Below, piece by piece: positions 60,735 through 64,000 of a stretch of 64,000 nucleotides of DNA (position 1 is the first letter of the stretch; every line of letters begins with the position of its first letter). The notes below the pieces were generated by a model. It made no database searches. It saw only the letters and a list, made by a program, of their open reading frames with translations, and was not told the origin of the DNA. This DNA is from Mesorhizobium koreense (GTDB lineage Bacteria; Pseudomonadota; Alphaproteobacteria; Rhizobiales; Rhizobiaceae), in the NCBI RefSeq assembly GCF_031656215.1, contig NZ_CP134228.1, forward strand, positions 4,607,001-4,671,000, in the 5' to 3' direction. The position numbers and the translations under genes were made by a program.

Positions 60735-61193
60735 ATGCCGGGCGTCCGTCGTCTCCTCGCCACGCTCGCGCTCTGCGCATTGCCGGCGCTGGCCGCTTCG
60801 GCCGCGCTGGCGGAGGATGCGAGCAAAAGCGCGGAGGCGCGGCCTACCGGGCTTTTCCTCGAACTCAACGCCCTGCAGCCCTCCGACAAGGGTTGCAGGC
60901 TGACCTTCGTCATCGCCAACCATCTTTCCGGCGACATCGCCAAGGCGGCCTTCGAGATCGCGCTTTTCGACCGCACCGGCGTGGTCGACCGGCTGACCGT
61001 CCTCGATTTCCACGAACTGCCGCATGGCAAGACCAAGGTCAGCCGCTTCGATCTGCCTGGCGCCGATTGCAGCAAGGTCAGCCGCGTCCTCGTCAACAGT
61101 ACAACCGAATGCAGCGGATCGGGGATCGAGCCGTCCGACTGCCTGACGAAACTGCAAACAGCCACGCGCACGGAAGTCGAATTCGGGAGTTGA
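60735..61193 (+). CDS. Small secreted cysteine-containing protein linked to haem uptake
   Basis: A 152-residue protein with a clear signal peptide (MPGVRRLLATLALCALPALAASAALAED). The mature part has four cysteines at about 54, 112, 126 and 136, enough for two disulfides. The pattern GLFLELNALQPSDKGCRLTFVIANHLSGDIAKAAFEIALFDRTGVVDRL looks beta-rich. It starts three bases after hmuR and ends four bases before tonB, so it is on the same transcript. I know the pairing with a TonB gene as a recurring rhizobial arrangement but cannot name a function. A periplasmic helper of TonB or the receptor is possible. Confidence 0.75.
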   Translation: MPGVRRLLATLALCALPALAASAALAEDASKSAEARPTGLFLELNALQPSDKGCRLTFVIANHLSGDIAKAAFEIALFDRTGVVDRLTVLDFHELPHGKTKVSRFDLPGADCSKVSRVLVNSTTECSGSGIEPSDCLTKLQTATRTEVEFGS

Positions 61194-61197
61194 TGCC

Positions 61198-62688
61198 GTG
61201 TTCCCCGCCGCGTCCAAATCGTTCGAACGACGAACGGCCAGAGCCGGTGGCGAGCAGCGACGGCCGCTGCCGCCAGGCCGTTTTTCGCGGCATCACGAGA
61301 CCGCCATCCGCATCGACATCGACGTGCTCGCTCTGACGAGCCCTGCCAACGGGACGAACGGCTTGTTGGTCGGGCTGCCGGAAAGCGCCTTTCGTACCGC
61401 CAGCGGCGAACAGGTCCGCTTCAACGAGCTTCCACCCGAGGACGAGGCGATCGACGACAGCAGGCTGGAGACCGGCCCCGACGCATCGGCGGCGCTGACG
61501 CCGCGCCTCGCCCCTCGGACCGGCCAGTGCACGAAGTTCGCCCTTTTCGCATCGGTGGCATTGCACGTTCTTGCGGCCGCGGCGTTCCTCACGTGGATGC
61601 AGGAAGACGGCGCGCGGATCGCCGGCGGCGCTCCGAGCGAGATCGCCGGCATCGGCAACGCGTCGATGGATCAGATCGCGAGCGGCGAAGCCGTCAACGT
61701 GACGATCACCACCATACCCGTCGTCAAGGCGCAGCCGGTGGAGCCCCGGCAGGCAACCACCGAGCAGGCACAAGCCGTCGAGGACATCGCCATGGCCGAA
61801 CCGGTGCGCGAAACGCGGGCGGAAACCGCTCCCGTCGTGGAAACAAGGCACATCGAGCCAACCGAGCCGGTCGCCACTACAAGAGCTTCGCAGGCTCCCG
61901 AGCCTTCCCAAGTGGTCCAGCCGCAGCCAACTACCACTCCTGTCGAAGCCGATACGGGGGCGTCCGTTTCCGACGCGCTGGAAATCCTTGCGGCACCAAC
62001 CCTGTCGGACAGCGCCGACGCGGCACCAGCTGTCCAGGTGCTTTCGGAAGCGCTTCCCGACAGGGAGCCAGCCATGGCAAACCCGCAGATCGAGGCCGCC
62101 CGCACCGAAGACACTCCTCCCGCAGAAGCCTTGCCGGCCGAGGACGAGCCGCAACTGGCCGAGCACGCGCCGTTGCCTACGCCGCGACCCGAAAGGGTGG
62201 AACGGCCGGTGGAGAAAGCCGAAAAGCGCACGACGGAGCCGGAACGGAAAAAACCTGTCCATACCGCCGCAAGGGTTTCCGCGTCGGGGTCGGGCGGACG
62301 CGACAGCGCCGACGCCAGGCGCGGCGTGACGGAAGGCAGGACAGATGGGCAGGCGACTTCGTCAAACAACAATGCCCGGATGGCGAGCACGGCGGGCAAT
62401 GCGGCCGCCTCCAACTATCCCGGCAAGGTCGTCGCAAAACTGCGTCGAGCCTTGCGCTATCCGTCCGAAGCGCGGAGCCGGCGGCTGAACGGCGTGGCAC
62501 AGGTGCGGTTCGTCGTCGGCAGTTCCGGCGATGTCGGCTCGGTCGGGCTCGCGGCCAGTTCGGGCTCGCCGATCCTCGACAAGGCGGCGCTTGCGACCGT
62601 CAACCGCGCGGCTCCCTTCCCGCCGATCCCCGAAGGTGCCGGCCGCCGAAGCTGGACCTTCACCGTTCCGCTCGCGTTCGTGCGGTAG
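61198..62688 (+). CDS. tonB: TonB energy-transducing protein with long N-terminal cytoplasmic region
   Basis: A 496-residue TonB. A cytoplasmic N-terminus of about 112 residues precedes the one membrane helix (KFALFASVALHVLAAAAFLTWMQ, about 113-134). A long Pro/Glu/Ala/Lys-rich periplasmic spacer follows (residues ~160-390, with TPRPERVERPVEKAEKR). The C-terminal TonB domain is NYPGKVVAKLRRALRYPSEARSRRLNGVAQVRFVVGSSGDV...AAPFPPIPEG. Typical TonB proteins have only a few residues before the helix. GTG 61198 has GGGAG ten bases upstream and follows the preceding gene closely. It energises HmuR with ExbB/ExbD, which are not in this window. Confidence 0.88.
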   Translation: MFPAASKSFERRTARAGGEQRRPLPPGRFSRHHETAIRIDIDVLALTSPANGTNGLLVGLPESAFRTASGEQVRFNELPPEDEAIDDSRLETGPDASAALTPRLAPRTGQCTKFALFASVALHVLAAAAFLTWMQEDGARIAGGAPSEIAGIGNASMDQIASGEAVNVTITTIPVVKAQPVEPRQATTEQAQAVEDIAMAEPVRETRAETAPVVETRHIEPTEPVATTRASQAPEPSQVVQPQPTTTPVEADTGASVSDALEILAAPTLSDSADAAPAVQVLSEALPDREPAMANPQIEAARTEDTPPAEALPAEDEPQLAEHAPLPTPRPERVERPVEKAEKRTTEPERKKPVHTAARVSASGSGGRDSADARRGVTEGRTDGQATSSNNNARMASTAGNAAASNYPGKVVAKLRRALRYPSEARSRRLNGVAQVRFVVGSSGDVGSVGLAASSGSPILDKAALATVNRAAPFPPIPEGAGRRSWTFTVPLAFVR

Positions 62689-62729
62689 CAAGTACCAAGC
62701 ACGCCATCGTTCACCCCACCGCTGTCGCA

Positions 62730-62908
62730 GTGCGTCCTTCGAGGCTCGCTTCGCTCGCACCTCAGGATGAGGGAGTCTGTATTCAGTTCCCTACCTGAAC
62801 GGCAGGCGGATCGAACAAGGTTCGAAAAATCGAGTGCATCGGACAGCATGGCGTGCACCCACCTCCCTCATCCTGAGGTGCGAGCGAAGCGAGCCTCGAA
62901 GGACGCAC
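62730..62908. repeat. Perfect 46-bp inverted repeat (rhizobial intergenic palindromic type)
   Basis: Arms 62730-62775 and 62863-62908 are perfect reverse complements of 46 bp, separated by 87 bp. Each contains CCTCATCCTGAGG and the CGAGCGAAGCGAG run that I recall as a common intergenic repeat in Hyphomicrobiales genomes. The pair could fold into a very stable stem. It lies between the convergent tonB and sugar-binding-protein genes. I saw no transposase and no target duplication, so it is not an insertion sequence. Confidence 0.85.
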
Positions 62909-62943
62909 CCGAAACTTAAACCGAACCGGCGCAGGGTGGATAA

Positions 62944-62973
62944 GAAATCCCCGCCGGCGAGGGCGGGGATTTC
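62944..62973 (-). terminator. Terminator for the ribose-type binding-protein gene
   Basis: A perfect 12-bp stem, GAAATCCCCGCC (62944-62955) with GGCGGGGATTTC (62962-62973), and a 6-nt loop. Read on the minus strand it starts 40 bp after the sugar-binding-protein stop and is followed by a short T-rich tract (TTAT). It should end transcription of that gene. The remaining sequence of this 325-bp gap holds only the long inverted repeat. Confidence 0.75.
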
Positions 62974-63013
62974 GAGTATCGAACCGGTCTTGACCGGCAT
63001 GGCAATTCCCAAA

Positions 63014-63961
63014 TCAGAACGGCGAATCCGGGAAGTAGAAATCCTTGGCGTTGTCCTTGGTGATCAGGGTCGCGTCGAGGATGTAGTTGCCGCGCACCGG
63101 CACCTTGTCATAGAGGTTCGATGCCGTCAGTTCCATGGCAGTGCCGATCATGGCCGGCGGATAAAGCACGTCCACCGGGATCAGCTTGTCGCCGTCCATG
63201 ACCTTCTTAACCATGTCCTTGGAGCCGGCGCCGGCGATGACATACTGGATGTCCGTGCGCTTGGCCTGCTCGATCGCCTGCAGCACGCCGACGGCCATGT
63301 CGTCGTCCTGGCACCACACCACGTCGATCTTCGGATATTTGGTCAGATAGTCCTGCATGACCTTGAAGGCGTCGTCGCGGTTCCAGTTGCCGAACTGCTT
63401 CTCCAGCACCTTGACGTTCGAGCCGGCGATCGCCTTGTCGAAGCCGTCCTGGCGCTGCTGGTCGATCGGGATCGGCAGGCCGCGAATGACGACCACCTGC
63501 GCGTCCGGCGTCTTCTCCTTGATATAATTGCCGGCGACCTCGCCGAGCGCCGGGTTGTTGCCCGCCACATAGAGGTCACGCACCGAATTGTCGTTGTTGG
63601 AAGGCGCGCGGTCGACCAGCGTCACGAAGGCGCCCTTGTCCTTCACCTGCTTGATCGCGTTGACCAGCGGATCGGGATCGGACGGCAGGATGACCAGCGC
63701 GTTGATGCCCTGCACGGCCAGGTCCTGCAGCGCATTCGCCTGGCTTGCCGCATCCGGCGAGGTCTTGACGATGACGTTGAGGCCCGGATGCTCGGCCATC
63801 AAAAGCTTGGCCACGCGCTCGGCGTGATAGACCACGCCGGCGGTCCAGCCATGGTCGGCAGCCGGGATGGACACGCCCATCGTGAATTTCTGATCGTCGG
63901 CGTGGGCGACGCCGACAAGGGCGGCCATTGCGACCGCCATGCCTATCAACATTCTACGCAT
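63014..63961 (-). CDS. ABC transporter substrate-binding protein, ribose/sugar type (RbsB-like)
   Basis: A 315-residue periplasmic binding protein of the peripla_BP_4 (RbsB) family. A signal peptide (MRRMLIGMAVAMAALVGVAHAD) leads into FTMGVSIPAADHGWTAGVVYHAERVAKLL. VQGINALVILPSDPDPLVNAIKQVKDKGAFVTLVDRAPSN is the hinge/ligand block, and VVWCQDDDMAVGVLQAIEQA a second typical one. ATG 63961 follows GGGAG. Ligand probably a sugar or polyol; partner permease and ATPase genes are expected beyond 64000, since nothing suitable lies downstream before the terminator. Confidence 0.9.
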   Translation of the reverse strand: MRRMLIGMAVAMAALVGVAHADDQKFTMGVSIPAADHGWTAGVVYHAERVAKLLMAEHPGLNVIVKTSPDAASQANALQDLAVQGINALVILPSDPDPLVNAIKQVKDKGAFVTLVDRAPSNNDNSVRDLYVAGNNPALGEVAGNYIKEKTPDAQVVVIRGLPIPIDQQRQDGFDKAIAGSNVKVLEKQFGNWNRDDAFKVMQDYLTKYPKIDVVWCQDDDMAVGVLQAIEQAKRTDIQYVIAGAGSKDMVKKVMDGDKLIPVDVLYPPAMIGTAMELTASNLYDKVPVRGNYILDATLITKDNAKDFYFPDSPF

Positions 63962-64000
63962 TATAGTCTCCCTTGTTCCCGAGGTTTCTATGGACGTACC

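Noticed and set aside
59127-61217. Antisense open frame of about 700 codons opposite hmuR
   Set aside because: It mirrors the third-position GC bias of hmuR and gives no known motif; hmuR is certain.
62730-62908. Insertion sequence or MITE with terminal inverted repeats
   Set aside because: No transposase and no target-site duplication visible; arms match a common intergenic repeat.
1-64000. tRNA, rRNA or prophage genes
   Set aside because: No cloverleaf or rRNA-like segments and no phage genes were seen on either strand; absence by eye is not proof.

Overview
The window looks like chromosome or megaplasmid DNA of an alphaproteobacterium of the order Hyphomicrobiales (rhizobial lineage). 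The DNA is GC-rich and densely coded. It carries a succinoglycan-type exo cluster with ExoX, ExoY, ExoF, ExoQ and ExoZ, the rhizobial iron regulator RirA, a fused PhaAB antiporter operon and a HmuP/S/T/U/V haem system. I cannot name a genus from sequence alone. I saw no rRNA, tRNA, CRISPR array, transposase or phage gene.

Region 1 (1-5.1 kb) holds polysaccharide genes (a pyruvyl-transferase-family protein and a Wzx-type flippase), then a luciferase-like monooxygenase convergent with a PTS IIA-like protein. Region 2 (5.4-11.5 kb, minus strand) is a complete Pha/Mrp cation/proton antiporter operon, phaAB-C-D-E-F-G, joined by overlapping start and stop codons. Region 3 (11.8-20.6 kb, plus strand) has a quaternary-amine ABC transporter (proX-proW-proV type) and a branched-chain-amino-acid-type (HAAT) transporter. 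The latter has a fused LivM-LivG protein and ends in a SIS-domain sugar isomerase.

Region 4 (20.8-42.2 kb) is a large exopolysaccharide island. It has glycosyltransferases, two more pyruvyl-transferase-family proteins, a second flippase and a PssZ-like phosphatase that overlaps tail-to-tail with the ExoP co-polymerase/tyrosine kinase. ExoO, ExoM, ExoA, ExoL, ExoK, ExoU and ExoX follow on the minus strand, and ExoY-F-Q-Z diverge on the plus strand from a 592-bp AT-rich control region. Together they would initiate (ExoY), extend (ExoA/L/M/O/U), decorate (ExoZ, pyruvyl transferases), flip, polymerise (ExoQ), export (ExoF/ExoP) and trim (ExoK) a succinoglycan-like polymer.

Region 5 (42.4-49.0 kb) is a predicted hexuronate/aldonate locus: mannonate dehydratase (uxuA) and a FadR-type GntR regulator, divergent from a PotABCD/AfuABC-type ABC transporter. 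Region 6 (49.0-62.7 kb) is an iron island: efeUOB ferrous iron uptake, rirA, hmuPSTUV haem uptake and use, a TonB-dependent haem receptor, a small secreted cysteine protein and a TonB. Candidate iron-response operators were found here: Irr/ICE-like boxes upstream of efeU and rirA, and a TGA-N9-TCA IRO box between hmuP and hmuR.

Region 7 (62.7-64 kb) contains a long inverted repeat of the rhizobial intergenic type, a terminator and a ribose-type sugar-binding protein.
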